Below, piece by piece: positions 1 through 8,421 of a DNA stretch of 64,000 nucleotides. Numbering within the stretch: the first letter of the stretch is position 1; each line of letters starts with the position of its first letter. The translations under genes were made by a program, and so were the position numbers. Source of the DNA: Methylocystis echinoides (GTDB lineage Bacteria > Pseudomonadota > Alphaproteobacteria > Rhizobiales > Beijerinckiaceae); contig NZ_CP156084.1 in the NCBI RefSeq assembly GCF_040687965.1, forward strand, positions 1,750,501 through 1,814,500, given 5' to 3'. A model generated the notes under the pieces. That model ran no database searches. It saw only the letters and a list, made by a program, of their open reading frames with translations, and was not told the DNA's origin.

Positions 1-2
1 TG

Positions 3-410
3 TCCGCCGCGGACGCCTCGGCCGGTCTTGCAATGATCGGGGATTTCGGCGGCGCGCTCACGGCGCTGTTCCTGGCCGGAGTCGGCGGGCTTGCGCTTGG
101 GATTCTCGCGCTTCTCGACGTCGCGCCGCTCGCCTTGACGGCCGTGGCCGTGATCGGCTTCGGGGGAGCGCTTCTATTGAGCAATGGCGCCGGCGCGCTC
201 ATGCGCAACGTCCCGGATGGAGCGCAGGCTTCGGAAATCGCGCCCGCGATCGCGGGTCTCGTCGCGCTCGTGCTTGGCGTTCTGGCGCTGGCGCAGACCG
301 GGGGCTTCCCGCTCGTGCTGTCGGCGCTGCTCATTCTCGGCGCCGGGGTCCTGATCTCCGGCGGCGGCCTCGCCCTGATGATGCAGGCGGTGACGCTGCG
401 TCGCGCCTGA
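3..410 (+). CDS. Hydrophobic repeat membrane protein, 5' end outside window
   Basis: The frame is open from the first bases of the window. The first ATG (33) has no Shine-Dalgarno sequence, so this is probably the 3' part of a longer gene. The visible part is almost entirely hydrophobic, with paired helices of the pattern GhhxLhLGhLAL followed by a loop and a second Gly-rich helix. The same module recurs in the next two genes; the end of this protein (LGVLALAQ, then LLILGAGVLISGGG) closely resembles the end of the protein at 1122-1790 (LGILALAG, then LLQLGVTLVVTGGA). The pattern recalls HdeD/DUF308 membrane proteins, but that is inference. Function unknown. Confidence 0.7.
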   Translation, partial: SAADASAGLAMIGDFGGALTALFLAGVGGLALGILALLDVAPLALTAVAVIGFGGALLLSNGAGALMRNVPDGAQASEIAPAIAGLVALVLGVLALAQTGGFPLVLSALLILGAGVLISGGGLALMMQAVTLRRA

Positions 411-424
411 ACGGGAGACGCGCC

Positions 425-1063
425 ATGGCGACTGCGGCGGAAACCCGCGCCGGCTGGACCTATGAAGCCTTTGACGTGGTCGCGAGCTTGAGCGCAATCA
501 CGCTTGCGGCGTGTGGCCTCGCCGGCGTCGTTGCGCCCATCATGGCCGTAGCGGCGACAATGGTGCTCGGCGTCGCTTTGGCCGCGAACGGCGCGCGTCT
601 CTTGCGCTGTTACGCGCGTCGCGACGCGAGCGGCCCGCTGCGTTATTCGATCGTCGTCGCAGGGTTGGCCGGCGCAGCGCTTGCGGTCATCGCGCTGGCG
701 GGGGCCGATCCCGCGGTGCTGACGCCTGTCGCAAGCATGGTTTTCGGCGCCGGCCTCGTGCTCAAAAGCAACGTTCTGTGGGAACTTCAGTCTATCCATG
801 AGATCGGCGGGGGTCAGAGCGAAGGCGCCGCGACGGGGGGCAGCCCGGCGTTCCTGTCTCTCGCCGGCTTTACGTCGGGCGCTCTCGGGGCCATCGCCGC
901 CGCAGGGGGGCCAAATGATCTTACGCTCAATCTTGCCGCCCTGATCGTTGCGGCGTCCGCCCTTGTCCTGTCGAGCGCCAGCGCCACGGCCGTGACGGCG
1001 CGGATCGTTCGTCCGTTCTCTCTGATGCGCCATGCCGTGCGCGAGCCGCGCAAGGCGGGCTGA
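425..1063 (+). CDS. Multi-spanning membrane protein with repeated Gly-rich hydrophobic modules
   Basis: A 212-residue hydrophobic protein starting at an ATG behind GGGAGACGCGCC, 14 bases after the preceding gene, so likely the same operon. After a short polar N-terminus it has about six hydrophobic segments arranged as pairs, with the sequence CGLAGVVAPIMAVAATMVLG typical of the module shared with both neighbours. A basic loop (residues about 60-72) separates the first two pairs. The HdeD/DUF308-like resemblance is weak and inferred; no catalytic motif is visible. It is probably a sister of the genes on each side, arisen by duplication. Confidence 0.75.
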   Translation: MATAAETRAGWTYEAFDVVASLSAITLAACGLAGVVAPIMAVAATMVLGVALAANGARLLRCYARRDASGPLRYSIVVAGLAGAALAVIALAGADPAVLTPVASMVFGAGLVLKSNVLWELQSIHEIGGGQSEGAATGGSPAFLSLAGFTSGALGAIAAAGGPNDLTLNLAALIVAASALVLSSASATAVTARIVRPFSLMRHAVREPRKAG

Positions 1064-1121
1064 GTTTCTCTCATCGACCAAAGCTGCGCTTCGGATCGTG
1101 GCCAAGTAGAAGGACAAAGCC

Positions 1122-1790
1122 ATGTCAGTCGCACCTGAAAGCCCTATGCGCCAGAATGCGCCGGCCGCCTTCGGCGGCCTGGTCGACGCCATCGGCGGCG
1201 TCGCCACGGCCGTTCTTGCGATTTGCGGCCTGGCGGACATCAATCCGCCGGTCATGATCGCGGCGGCGACCATCATTTTCGGCGTGGCTTTGCTCCTGGA
1301 GGGGAGCGCCTGCGTCGCCGAATTCGCGCAGATCGCAAGATCGGATCGCGACGCCATCGAGATGGAGCCGGGTGGCAATGTCGCCGCCGTTCTGCTTATC
1401 GGGGCGGCCGGGATCGTGCTCGGCGTTCTCGCCCTCGTGGGATTCAACGCGGGCCTTCTCGTTCCGTCGGCGGTGATCGCCTTCGGCGTCGCCATGGTTT
1501 TGGGCAGCAGCCTGGTTCCGCAACTCCATGCGATGCGCCATGCCGCGCACCCCGGCCTCGCCGAGAGCCGCTTCGCCGCGCGCGAGGTTCTCGTCTCGCA
1601 GATCGCGTCCGGCTCGTCCGTGGCTCAATCGCTCGCCGGCCTCGCGGCGATCGTGCTCGGGATTCTCGCGCTCGCCGGCCTCAATCAACCGACCCTCATT
1701 CTCGTGGCGCTGTTGCAGTTGGGCGTGACGCTGGTCGTCACCGGCGGCGCGTTGACGGCGACGCTTTTCGGCGCGATGCAGCGACGCTGA
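1122..1790 (+). CDS. Multi-spanning membrane protein with three tandem hydrophobic modules
   Basis: A 222-residue protein with an AGAAGGA ribosome site ahead of the ATG. Three similar blocks can be read: residues about 20-60 (AVLAICGLADINPPVMIAAA), about 85-130 (LGVLALVGFNAGLLVPSAVI) and about 170-215 (LGILALAGLNQPTLILVALL). Each block is a helix ending in LALxGhN, a short turn, and a second helix ending in a Gly-rich stretch. Polar, partly basic linkers lie between blocks. The last block matches the end of the protein at the left edge of the window. HdeD/DUF308-like membrane proteins are the nearest family I can think of. Function unknown. Confidence 0.75.
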   Translation: MSVAPESPMRQNAPAAFGGLVDAIGGVATAVLAICGLADINPPVMIAAATIIFGVALLLEGSACVAEFAQIARSDRDAIEMEPGGNVAAVLLIGAAGIVLGVLALVGFNAGLLVPSAVIAFGVAMVLGSSLVPQLHAMRHAAHPGLAESRFAAREVLVSQIASGSSVAQSLAGLAAIVLGILALAGLNQPTLILVALLQLGVTLVVTGGALTATLFGAMQRR

Positions 1791-1840
1791 CCGCGCGCGC
1801 TTCGTCCAAGGCTCCCGCGCGGGACGGCGTTGCGTAGCGC

Positions 1841-2101
1841 CTACCGCGCCTGATAGGCGACGATCCGAAGGACGGGCGTCCGGGGCGGGGCCGCGGACGC
1901 CCGCGCCCTCGGCGCATAAAACAAGAGAAGGCAAATAAGACCCGCCGCAAGCGCGCAGACGCCGGTCAGGAGCAAGCCAATGGCCGCAGCCGTCCAGTCT
2001 TGGTCCTTGGCGACCTTGTAGGTCGAGCGGCCGAGAAGCAGGCCCGAGGCGACGAACGCCGTGACGCCGAAAAGAAGCACCGCATCGTATGCCGTCTGCA
2101 T
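1841..2101 (-). CDS. Small membrane protein, two predicted helices
   Basis: The protein begins MQTAYDAVLLFGVTAFVASG and has two hydrophobic segments (residues about 6-22 and 39-60) with a basic Ala/Pro/Arg tail. The ATG at 2101 is chosen because helix one follows directly and a GGTGG lies upstream. An in-frame TTG further out would add 26 polar residues without a ribosome site. It points towards the preceding membrane-protein gene, with 50 bases between their stops. I do not recognise a family. Confidence 0.6.
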   Translation of the reverse strand: MQTAYDAVLLFGVTAFVASGLLLGRSTYKVAKDQDWTAAAIGLLLTGVCALAAGLICLLLFYAPRARASAAPPRTPVLRIVAYQAR

Positions 2102-2207
2102 GAGTGGCGTTCCACCGTGTTCATGTTTCCGCGCCGCGCCAGACTCTAGACCTGATCGATCCTGATTTTCAATTGACAAGTTTTCTCGCCCGCGACCAGC
2201 GCGGCGC

Positions 2208-2330
2208 TTATCCGAGCCGCCCGAGCTCGGGCGCGAGCGAGATCAGAGCGACGATCACGGCGACGCCGGCCAGCACCTTGTAGAGAATTCTCAGGCGCGC
2301 GCGCGGCCCGCCGTCGCAAAGTCGTATCAC
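2208..2330 (-). CDS. Very small (40 aa) single-helix membrane protein
   Basis: A GTG-initiated reading frame of 40 residues with a strong Shine-Dalgarno sequence, GGAGG, 7 bases before the start. The peptide has a basic N-terminus (DGGPRARLRILYK) followed by one hydrophobic helix (VLAGVAVIVALISL) and a short polar tail (APELGRLG). Positively charged N-terminal flank plus one helix fits an inner-membrane miniprotein. A longer frame in the same region (2146-2337) lacks hydrophobic character, and its GTG sits too close to the GGAGG. Function unknown; translation is inferred. Confidence 0.55.
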   Translation of the reverse strand: MIRLCDGGPRARLRILYKVLAGVAVIVALISLAPELGRLG

Positions 2331-2488
2331 TGTTCACCCTCCGATAACCATGCGCTCATGCCACAGCGGCGGCCGGGCGAAAAGCTGCACGATTTTCAAC
2401 CGGGTGTTGCGCCGCCGCAATAGCCCGCCTTGCGAAGCTGCGTCACAGTGGCTGCTTGATTGATTCTTTCATTCTCGGACGAAAACCA

Positions 2489-4105
2489 ATGCGCCCTCCC
2501 CCTCGCCGCATCGTCGGCTCGCTGCTCGCAGCGAGCGTTTCGTCCTTTGTACTTTTGACCCATCCGGCTTTGGCCCTGGATTTCTTCGCTTTATTCGATC
2601 GCGAACCGCCGCGCAGCGAGGCGGCGCCCGCCGCGCCGACTCATCTGCAGAAGGCGACCCCCGCGCCGCCGCCGGCGAAGGCCGTCCGCCGCGAGCCGCC
2701 GAAGCCCGCGCGCCCTGTGGTCGCCGCCCCCCAGCGAGACGCGAAGCCGTATCCCGAGGCGGCTCCCGGCCTGCCGCTCTTCGGCGTGGTGTCGATCGCC
2801 GACCAGCAGATTTCGATCTACAATCACAACGGCCTGGTGACGCGCTCGCCCGTCTCGACGGGAATGGAGGGGCATGCGACGCCGAAAGGCATTTTCACCA
2901 TCATCGGGCGCGAGCGCTTCCATAAGTCGAATATCTATTCGGGCGCGCCCATGCCCTTCATGCAGCGCATCACCTGGTCGGGGATCGCCATGCATGTCGG
3001 CGTGGTCCCAGGCCATCCGGCCTCGCATGGCTGCGTGCGGCTGCCGGCCGACTTTGCCGAGAAGCTCTGGGGCATGACCAAGATCGGCGAGCGCATCGTC
3101 ATTGCGCCGGACGACGTCCCTCCGGCGGTCATTTCGCATGCCGTGTTGCCGGAGCCGAAAATCTATGTGGCGGCGGAGCCGGGCCGCGAGGCTTTCGTCT
3201 ACGGCCCGCCCGATTCCGGCGACGAGCCCGGACCCAGCCCGCGGCTGAACCCGCGGCAATACGCCGAGCGGCTCAAGGCGCGCGCCGCCGCCGAGGCGAT
3301 TTCGGCGTCCAAGGCCTTGAAGGCCGCCGCAGCCCTCGAGCGCGCGGCGCAGGACGAGGCCGCGTCGGCCGCCCGCGCGCTCGCCGCGGCGGAGGCGGCC
3401 TCGTCGACGGCGCAGGGGAAGGCCGACGCCGCTGACGAGGCCTATCTCGCGGCGACGGCAAAGGCCCATGCGCTGCAGACGGAGGCCTCGCTCGGCGATA
3501 CGGACGACAGCCTGCGCCGAACCAGATATGCGAGCGCCATGGAGGCCGCGGCGACGGCGCGCGCCGCCGCGGCCGCCGCAAAGGTCGCCTTCGCGACGGC
3601 CTCGATCGAGGCGAAGACGGCGCTTTCGGCGGCAAGAGCGTCGCTCGCCGCCAAAGAGGCGGCGCTCTCGGACGCGGCGGGGCGATTAACCCAGGCGACG
3701 GCCGCGTCGGCGGCCGCCTCGAAAGCCGATGCGGAGGCGAGGCGACGTCTCGCCCCGCTCTCGGTGCTGATCAGCAAAAAGGATCAGCGCCTCTATGTGC
3801 GGCAGGGGCTCACGCCCTTGTTCGACGCGCCGATCAGCGTGCGAGACCCGGAGAGGCCGCTCGGCTCCCATCTCTTCATTGCAAGCGCCGCCAATGAGGA
3901 CGCCACGGGGCTGAAATGGTCGGTCCTCTCCGTGCCCGGCGTTTTTGACGCCGCGGAAGCGCTCGACCGGATCGACATGGCGCCCGAGATTCGCGCCCGC
4001 ATCGGCGAGCGCCTGTGGACCGGCGCGTCGATCATTGTTTCGGATCAGCCGCCGAGCAGCGAGACCGGCGCGGATGGAACCGATCTGACGGTGAAATTGC
4101 GCTGA
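2489..4105 (+). CDS. Periplasmic L,D-transpeptidase (YkuD family) with Ala-rich linker and degenerate second domain
   Basis: 538 residues. Residues 1-30 form a signal peptide (basic MRPPPRR start, hydrophobic core, cut near ALA). A proline-rich linker (about 40-90) leads to a YkuD catalytic domain (about 97-205) with His169 and the active-site motif SHGCVRL containing Cys182. This family crosslinks peptidoglycan (3-3 links) or anchors proteins to it. From about residue 235 to 420 runs a long Ala/Lys/Glu/Arg-rich stretch, probably helical coiled coil. From about 425 a second segment (ISKKDQRLYV ... PLGSHLFIAS ... GASIIVSDQP) resembles the beginning and end of a YkuD domain but has no SHGC motif. 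The ATG at 2489 is preferred over an upstream TTG because it begins the signal peptide. Confidence 0.88.
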   Translation: MRPPPRRIVGSLLAASVSSFVLLTHPALALDFFALFDREPPRSEAAPAAPTHLQKATPAPPPAKAVRREPPKPARPVVAAPQRDAKPYPEAAPGLPLFGVVSIADQQISIYNHNGLVTRSPVSTGMEGHATPKGIFTIIGRERFHKSNIYSGAPMPFMQRITWSGIAMHVGVVPGHPASHGCVRLPADFAEKLWGMTKIGERIVIAPDDVPPAVISHAVLPEPKIYVAAEPGREAFVYGPPDSGDEPGPSPRLNPRQYAERLKARAAAEAISASKALKAAAALERAAQDEAASAARALAAAEAASSTAQGKADAADEAYLAATAKAHALQTEASLGDTDDSLRRTRYASAMEAAATARAAAAAAKVAFATASIEAKTALSAARASLAAKEAALSDAAGRLTQATAASAAASKADAEARRRLAPLSVLISKKDQRLYVRQGLTPLFDAPISVRDPERPLGSHLFIASAANEDATGLKWSVLSVPGVFDAAEALDRIDMAPEIRARIGERLWTGASIIVSDQPPSSETGADGTDLTVKLR

Positions 4106-4224
4106 CGCGCCTCTCGCGTCGAGACGCCTGTCGCCCCGGCGCTCGGGTCCGCCTTTAGACGCGCGGATCAGGCGCGCTCTTGAAGGCCGCACTGCGTTCT
4201 CTCTGATAAGAAGGACCGGAGCCC

Positions 4225-5631
4225 ATGCTGTCGAGACGCGCCTTGCTGAGGAACGCAGCGGCGCTCGCCGCTGCGAGCGCATGTCCCGCGCGGGCGGAGG
4301 CGCCCCTGCGCGTCTTGAAGCTGCAGCGCAAGACGATCGAGGTCGCGGGTCGGCCCGCCTCGGTCTATGCGATCGCCGGCGCGGATGGCGAAGAGGGTTT
4401 CACCGCAAACGTCGGCGGCCGCTTTCGCGTGCGGGTCGAAAATGCGCTCGATGAGCCGAGCCTCGTGCATTGGCACGGACTCGCGCCGCCCTGGCGCCAG
4501 GACGGCGTGCCAGAGATTTCCGGCCCCGCCATCCCGCCCGGCGGCGCGGCGGATTATGATTTTCCGCTCGGCTTCGGCGGCACCTATTACATGCATTCGC
4601 ATTACGGCTTGCAGGAGCAACTGCTCTTCGCCGCGCCGCTGATCGTTAAAGATCCAAGGCGGTTTGCGCAGCGGCAAGAGATCGTCGTCATGCTCGCCGA
4701 CTTCAGTTTCGCCTCGCCGCAGGAAATCTATGCGGGGCTCGTCGCGACGGGATCGCGCCACGGCGCGAGCCGCATGAAAATGCGCATGGGCAAGGAAGCG
4801 GCGGCGCGCAAAACCGCCGCGCCCGACCTCAATGACGTCGCCTATGACGCCTTCCTCGCCAATGAGCGCACGATCGACGCGCCCGACGTCATCCCGGTCG
4901 AAGCCGGCGGGCGGATTCTTCTGCGCCTCGTCAACAGCGCCTCGATGAGCAATTTCAGGGTGGATCTTGGCGCGCTCGACGGCAGCCTCGTCGCGGTGGA
5001 CGGTCAGGACGTCGTTCCGGTAACCGGGCGGAGCTTCCCCATCGCCGTGGCGCAGCGGCTCGATATTCTCGTCGATCTCCCCAAAGGCGCCCGCGCTTTT
5101 CCAATCTGCTTCGTGCTCGAGGGAGAGAGGAGGCAGGCGGCCGTCATCCTCTCGGCGCCGGGCGCGCCCATCGAGAAGTTGCCGCAGGCGGCCGCCGAGC
5201 CCGCCGCGGCGCTCGATCTCGCTTTGGAGTCACAATTGCGGGCCGCCTCTCCGCTCGCCGCGCGAAAAGCGGATCGCACGATCCCGATTGATCTTACCGG
5301 AGACATGGCGCGCTATGTCTGGTCGATCGACAATCGCGTCTGGAACGACAGGACCCCGCCCTACGACGTCAAGGCCGGGGAGCGCGTCGAGCTCGCTTTG
5401 ACCAACAAGACGATGATGTCCCACCCGATGCATCTGCACGGCCACAGATTTCAGGTGATCGAGATCGACGGAACGCGGTTTGCGGGAGCGTTGCGCGACA
5501 CTGTGCTCGTTCCGCCCGGCAAACGCGTCGTCATCGCCTTCGACGCCGATAACCCCGGGCGCTGGGCCTTTCATTGTCATTTGCTCTATCACGCTCAGGC
5601 GGGAATGTTCGCAAGCTTGCGCTATGTGTGA
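4225..5631 (+). CDS. Multicopper oxidase, Tat-exported
   Basis: 468 residues. The N-terminus MLSRRALLRNAAALAAASA has the twin-arginine plus hydrophobic pattern of a Tat signal, fitting export of a folded copper enzyme. Copper ligand motifs are all present: HWHG (82-85), HSH (124-126), HPMHLHGH (about 398-405) and HCHLLYHAQAGM (450-461), the last giving the type 1 Cys451, His456 and Met461. The family oxidises phenols or metal ions, including Cu(I), and reduces O2 to water. A Met-rich patch (MKMRMG) near residue 185 recalls the methionine segments of CueO-type cuprous oxidases, but it is short. Substrate not assignable. The start follows a GGA/GGAG-rich stretch. Confidence 0.92.
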   Translation: MLSRRALLRNAAALAAASACPARAEAPLRVLKLQRKTIEVAGRPASVYAIAGADGEEGFTANVGGRFRVRVENALDEPSLVHWHGLAPPWRQDGVPEISGPAIPPGGAADYDFPLGFGGTYYMHSHYGLQEQLLFAAPLIVKDPRRFAQRQEIVVMLADFSFASPQEIYAGLVATGSRHGASRMKMRMGKEAAARKTAAPDLNDVAYDAFLANERTIDAPDVIPVEAGGRILLRLVNSASMSNFRVDLGALDGSLVAVDGQDVVPVTGRSFPIAVAQRLDILVDLPKGARAFPICFVLEGERRQAAVILSAPGAPIEKLPQAAAEPAAALDLALESQLRAASPLAARKADRTIPIDLTGDMARYVWSIDNRVWNDRTPPYDVKAGERVELALTNKTMMSHPMHLHGHRFQVIEIDGTRFAGALRDTVLVPPGKRVVIAFDADNPGRWAFHCHLLYHAQAGMFASLRYV

Positions 5632-5694
5632 CGCGTTGAGAAGCGACCGGGCCTGCGTTATCGTCCCGCCGCCGAGACATCCGGAAGCTTTGTC

Positions 5695-6462
5695 GTGAAC
5701 CCGCTGCTCATTAGCGTTCTGTCCTTCGCTACTTTCATGGCCGCGTCGCTTGTCGGACTGTGGCTTGGCCGCGCGCTTCCCGAAACGCAGCTCACGGACC
5801 GCAACCGCGATCTCGTCAAGGAGGCGCGGCGCATGCTCGTGGCGCTGGCGTCCCTGACGCTCGGCCTCATCATCGCCTCGGCCTCGACCTCCTTCGAGCA
5901 GCGCAACACGGAAGTCGAGGCGAGCGCCGCCAAGATCATTGCGCTCGACGCGGCGCTCTCAAAATATGGGCCGCAGGCGCACGAGAGCCGCGAAATGCTG
6001 CGCGGCATCGTCCTGCGCGGCGTCGAGCGGATCGAGATCGCCGCCCATGACGGCTTCAACACGGAGAAGACGCGCAGGGGCATCGGCGTCAACAAGCTGC
6101 AATTGAAGCTGCTGGAGCTCGCGCCGCAGAACGAGCGTGAAAGCTGGCTGCGCGCCAATGCGCTGACGCTGACGAATGAACTCGGCGCCTTCAGATGGCT
6201 CAAATACGCCGGCTCGGACGGCTCCATCCAATGGCCGTTCCTGGCCATTCTTATTTTTTGGCTTTGCGGCGTCTTTGCGAGCTATGGCGTGGTCGCGCCC
6301 CATAACGCCATGTCGGTTGCGACCCTGACGATCGTCGCTCTGTCCATGGCCATGGCGATCCATTTAACGCTCGATCTCGATACGCCCAATCGCGGGCTTA
6401 TCCAGATGTCGAGCGCGCCCTTGCAAATGGCGCTCGCCCAGATCGGCCCCGTCGCGCCGTGA
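5695..6462 (+). CDS. DUF4239-like membrane protein
   Basis: 255 residues from a GTG start with GGAAG 7 bases upstream. Two N-terminal hydrophobic segments (residues about 3-25 and 48-62), a soluble helical middle region (about 65-175), and two C-terminal segments (about 180-200 and 208-225). The two-plus-two arrangement, with a LxLGLIIASAxxSF motif at the end of helix two, matches my knowledge of the bestrophin-like DUF4239 family, whose role is unknown. It lies 28 bases ahead of the D-lactate dehydrogenase gene and may be cotranscribed. Confidence 0.7.
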   Translation: MNPLLISVLSFATFMAASLVGLWLGRALPETQLTDRNRDLVKEARRMLVALASLTLGLIIASASTSFEQRNTEVEASAAKIIALDAALSKYGPQAHESREMLRGIVLRGVERIEIAAHDGFNTEKTRRGIGVNKLQLKLLELAPQNERESWLRANALTLTNELGAFRWLKYAGSDGSIQWPFLAILIFWLCGVFASYGVVAPHNAMSVATLTIVALSMAMAIHLTLDLDTPNRGLIQMSSAPLQMALAQIGPVAP

Positions 6463-6490
6463 GTCGTTTCGTCGAATGTCAGGAGCCCTC

Positions 6491-7945
6491 ATGTCCTCTG
6501 TCGCAAACCCGCGCCTGCCCGACGACGAGACCGTGACCCCGGCGCCCGCGCCGAAAGTCGCACAGCGGCCGACGCCGCCTGAACTCTCGCGCGCGCTCGC
6601 CGCGCGCTTCGGCGCCGCCTTCTCCACGGCGCCGGCGCTGCGCGAACAGCATGGCCGCGACGAATCCGCCTATACTCATGTGCCGCCGCCGGCGGCGGTC
6701 GTCTTTGCCGAAAGCGCGGAGGATGTCGCTGACGCGGTGCGGCTCTGCGCGCAACATAAGACGCCGATCATCCCCTTTGGCGTCGGCTCGTCGCTCGAAG
6801 GCCATCTGCTCGCGGTCGAGGGCGGCGTCAGTCTCGACGTGTCGCGCATGAACCGCGTGCTCGCCGTTCAGCCCGAAGACCTCACCGTCGCCGTCGAGCC
6901 CGGCGTCACGCGCGAAGCGCTCAATCGCGCACTGAAGTCCTACGGCCTGTTCTTTCCAATCGATCCCGGCGCCGACGCTAGCATCGGCGGCATGTGTGCG
7001 ACCCGCGCCAGCGGCACCAACGCCGTACGCTATGGCACGATGCGTGAAAATGTGCTGGCGCTCGACGTGGTGACCGCGAAGGGCGACCTCATTCGCACCG
7101 GAACCCAGGCGCGCAAATCGAGCGCCGGCTACGACCTGACGCGCCTCTTCATCGGCAGCGAGGGCACGCTCGGCGTGATGACGAAAATCACACTGCGCGT
7201 CTATCCGCTGCCGGAGGCGATCTCGGCGGCGATCTGCTCTTTCGCCGACATCGCCGACGCCGTGCAGACGGTGATCGAGATCATTCAGCTCGGCGTTCCC
7301 ATTGCGCGCGTCGAACTGCTCGACGGCCCGTCCGTCGCCATGGTCAACCGACACTCAAAGCTCGCGCTCATCGAGGAGCCGATGCTGCTGATGGAGTTTC
7401 ATGGGTCTCCCGCCGGCGTGAAGGAGCAGGCCGAGACCGTGCAGGAGATCGCGTGCGCGCATCGGGGCCGCGCTTTCGAATGGGCCGCGACCCCCGAGGC
7501 GCGCACGCGATTGTGGACCGCACGGCATCACGCCTATTTCGCCGCCGTGCAGAGCCGGCCGGGTTGCCGCGCGATCGTCACCGACGCTTGCGTGCCGATC
7601 AGCCGGCTCGCCGATTGCCTCCTCGAGTCGAAGGCCGAAGCCGACGCCAGCGGCATTCCCTATTTTCTCCTCGGCCATGTCGGCGACGGCAATTTTCACT
7701 TCGGCTATCTCATCGGTCCCCACGACGCGCAGGAGCGCGCGACTGCCGAGGGACTCAATCAGCGGCTCGTCGCGCGCGCGCTCAGCATGGGCGGCACCTG
7801 CACCGGCGAGCATGGCGTCGGCCTGCATAAGATGGGCTTTCTGATCAGCGAGGCGGGCGCCGGCGCCATCGAGACGATGCGCACGATCAAACATGCGCTC
7901 GATCCGGACAATATCATGAACCCTGGCAAGATCGTCGCCTGGTGA
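6491..7945 (+). CDS. FAD-linked D-lactate dehydrogenase (LDHD/GlcD family)
   Basis: 484 residues, start chosen at the ATG with AGGAG 5 bases upstream rather than the ATG at 6476. The N-terminal PCMH-type FAD domain (about 60-240) shows IIPFGVGSSLEGH and the segment DPGADASIGGMCATRASGTN, which closely follows mitochondrial LDHD. The C-terminal oxidase domain carries HVGDGNFH and GEHGVGLHKMGF, the metal/substrate motifs of the family. It should oxidise D-lactate or a related 2-hydroxyacid and pass electrons to the respiratory chain. Glyoxalase II (16588-17364), which produces D-lactate, lies 9 kb away. Glycolate oxidase subunit GlcD is the main alternative; no glcE or glcF is adjacent. Confidence 0.88.
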   Translation: MSSVANPRLPDDETVTPAPAPKVAQRPTPPELSRALAARFGAAFSTAPALREQHGRDESAYTHVPPPAAVVFAESAEDVADAVRLCAQHKTPIIPFGVGSSLEGHLLAVEGGVSLDVSRMNRVLAVQPEDLTVAVEPGVTREALNRALKSYGLFFPIDPGADASIGGMCATRASGTNAVRYGTMRENVLALDVVTAKGDLIRTGTQARKSSAGYDLTRLFIGSEGTLGVMTKITLRVYPLPEAISAAICSFADIADAVQTVIEIIQLGVPIARVELLDGPSVAMVNRHSKLALIEEPMLLMEFHGSPAGVKEQAETVQEIACAHRGRAFEWAATPEARTRLWTARHHAYFAAVQSRPGCRAIVTDACVPISRLADCLLESKAEADASGIPYFLLGHVGDGNFHFGYLIGPHDAQERATAEGLNQRLVARALSMGGTCTGEHGVGLHKMGFLISEAGAGAIETMRTIKHALDPDNIMNPGKIVAW

Positions 7946-7972
7946 GGGTTTCGCCGCGGCGGGAGGATGAAT

Positions 7973-8179
7973 ATGGGCTGGCGCAAGAGGCTCGAAAAAG
8001 AGCCGCACGAGCGCGATCCGCGCCCGATCTATGTCGCGGCGGCGGGCCTCACGCTCTCCGTTGCGAGCTATTGGATCCCCAGTGAAGATCTCGCCGGGAC
8101 GCTTTACGGCAGCGGGCTCATCACAGCGGCCTTCTGCCTGCTCTACTGGATTGCGCGCCCGCCGCAGGACGGCGCGTGA
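7973..8179 (+). CDS. Small two-helix membrane protein
   Basis: 68 residues starting at the second of two close ATGs, because GGAGG lies 6 bases ahead of it, whereas the first ATG (7967) directly abuts the GGAGG. A charged N-terminus (RKRLEKEPHERDPR) is followed by two hydrophobic segments (residues about 20-35 and 45-60) and a short tail. It follows the dehydrogenase by 27 bases and is probably in its operon. No family recognised. Confidence 0.6.
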   Translation: MGWRKRLEKEPHERDPRPIYVAAAGLTLSVASYWIPSEDLAGTLYGSGLITAAFCLLYWIARPPQDGA

Positions 8180-8421
8180 ACGCCACGCGGCTGCGGTCGC
8201 CCTCGCGTCTAGAGTCGGGAGAGGGGCGCGACGCCGCCGCTCGCTCACAATTTGCATTAGCAGGGGTCGCAACGATCAAGGAAACGCTTGTTTCGGTGAA
8301 ACTACCTAATCCGTTCGGGCGCCTATCCGAATGGGCGCCTGTCGGCCTGTCTGGCGCGCGTTACGTCCTTCATCGAAGCTCCTGAAGACAGCTTCGCGTT
8401 GCAAAAGTGGAAGGACTCATC

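Noticed and set aside
2146-2337. 63-codon minus-strand frame overlapping the 40-residue miniprotein
   Set aside because: Arg-rich, no hydrophobic core; its GTG is only about 1 base from the GGAGG, too close for initiation.
8318-8340. Repeated GGGCGCC before the curlin-like gene as an operator
   Set aside because: Short GC-rich word expected often at this base composition; no further symmetry.
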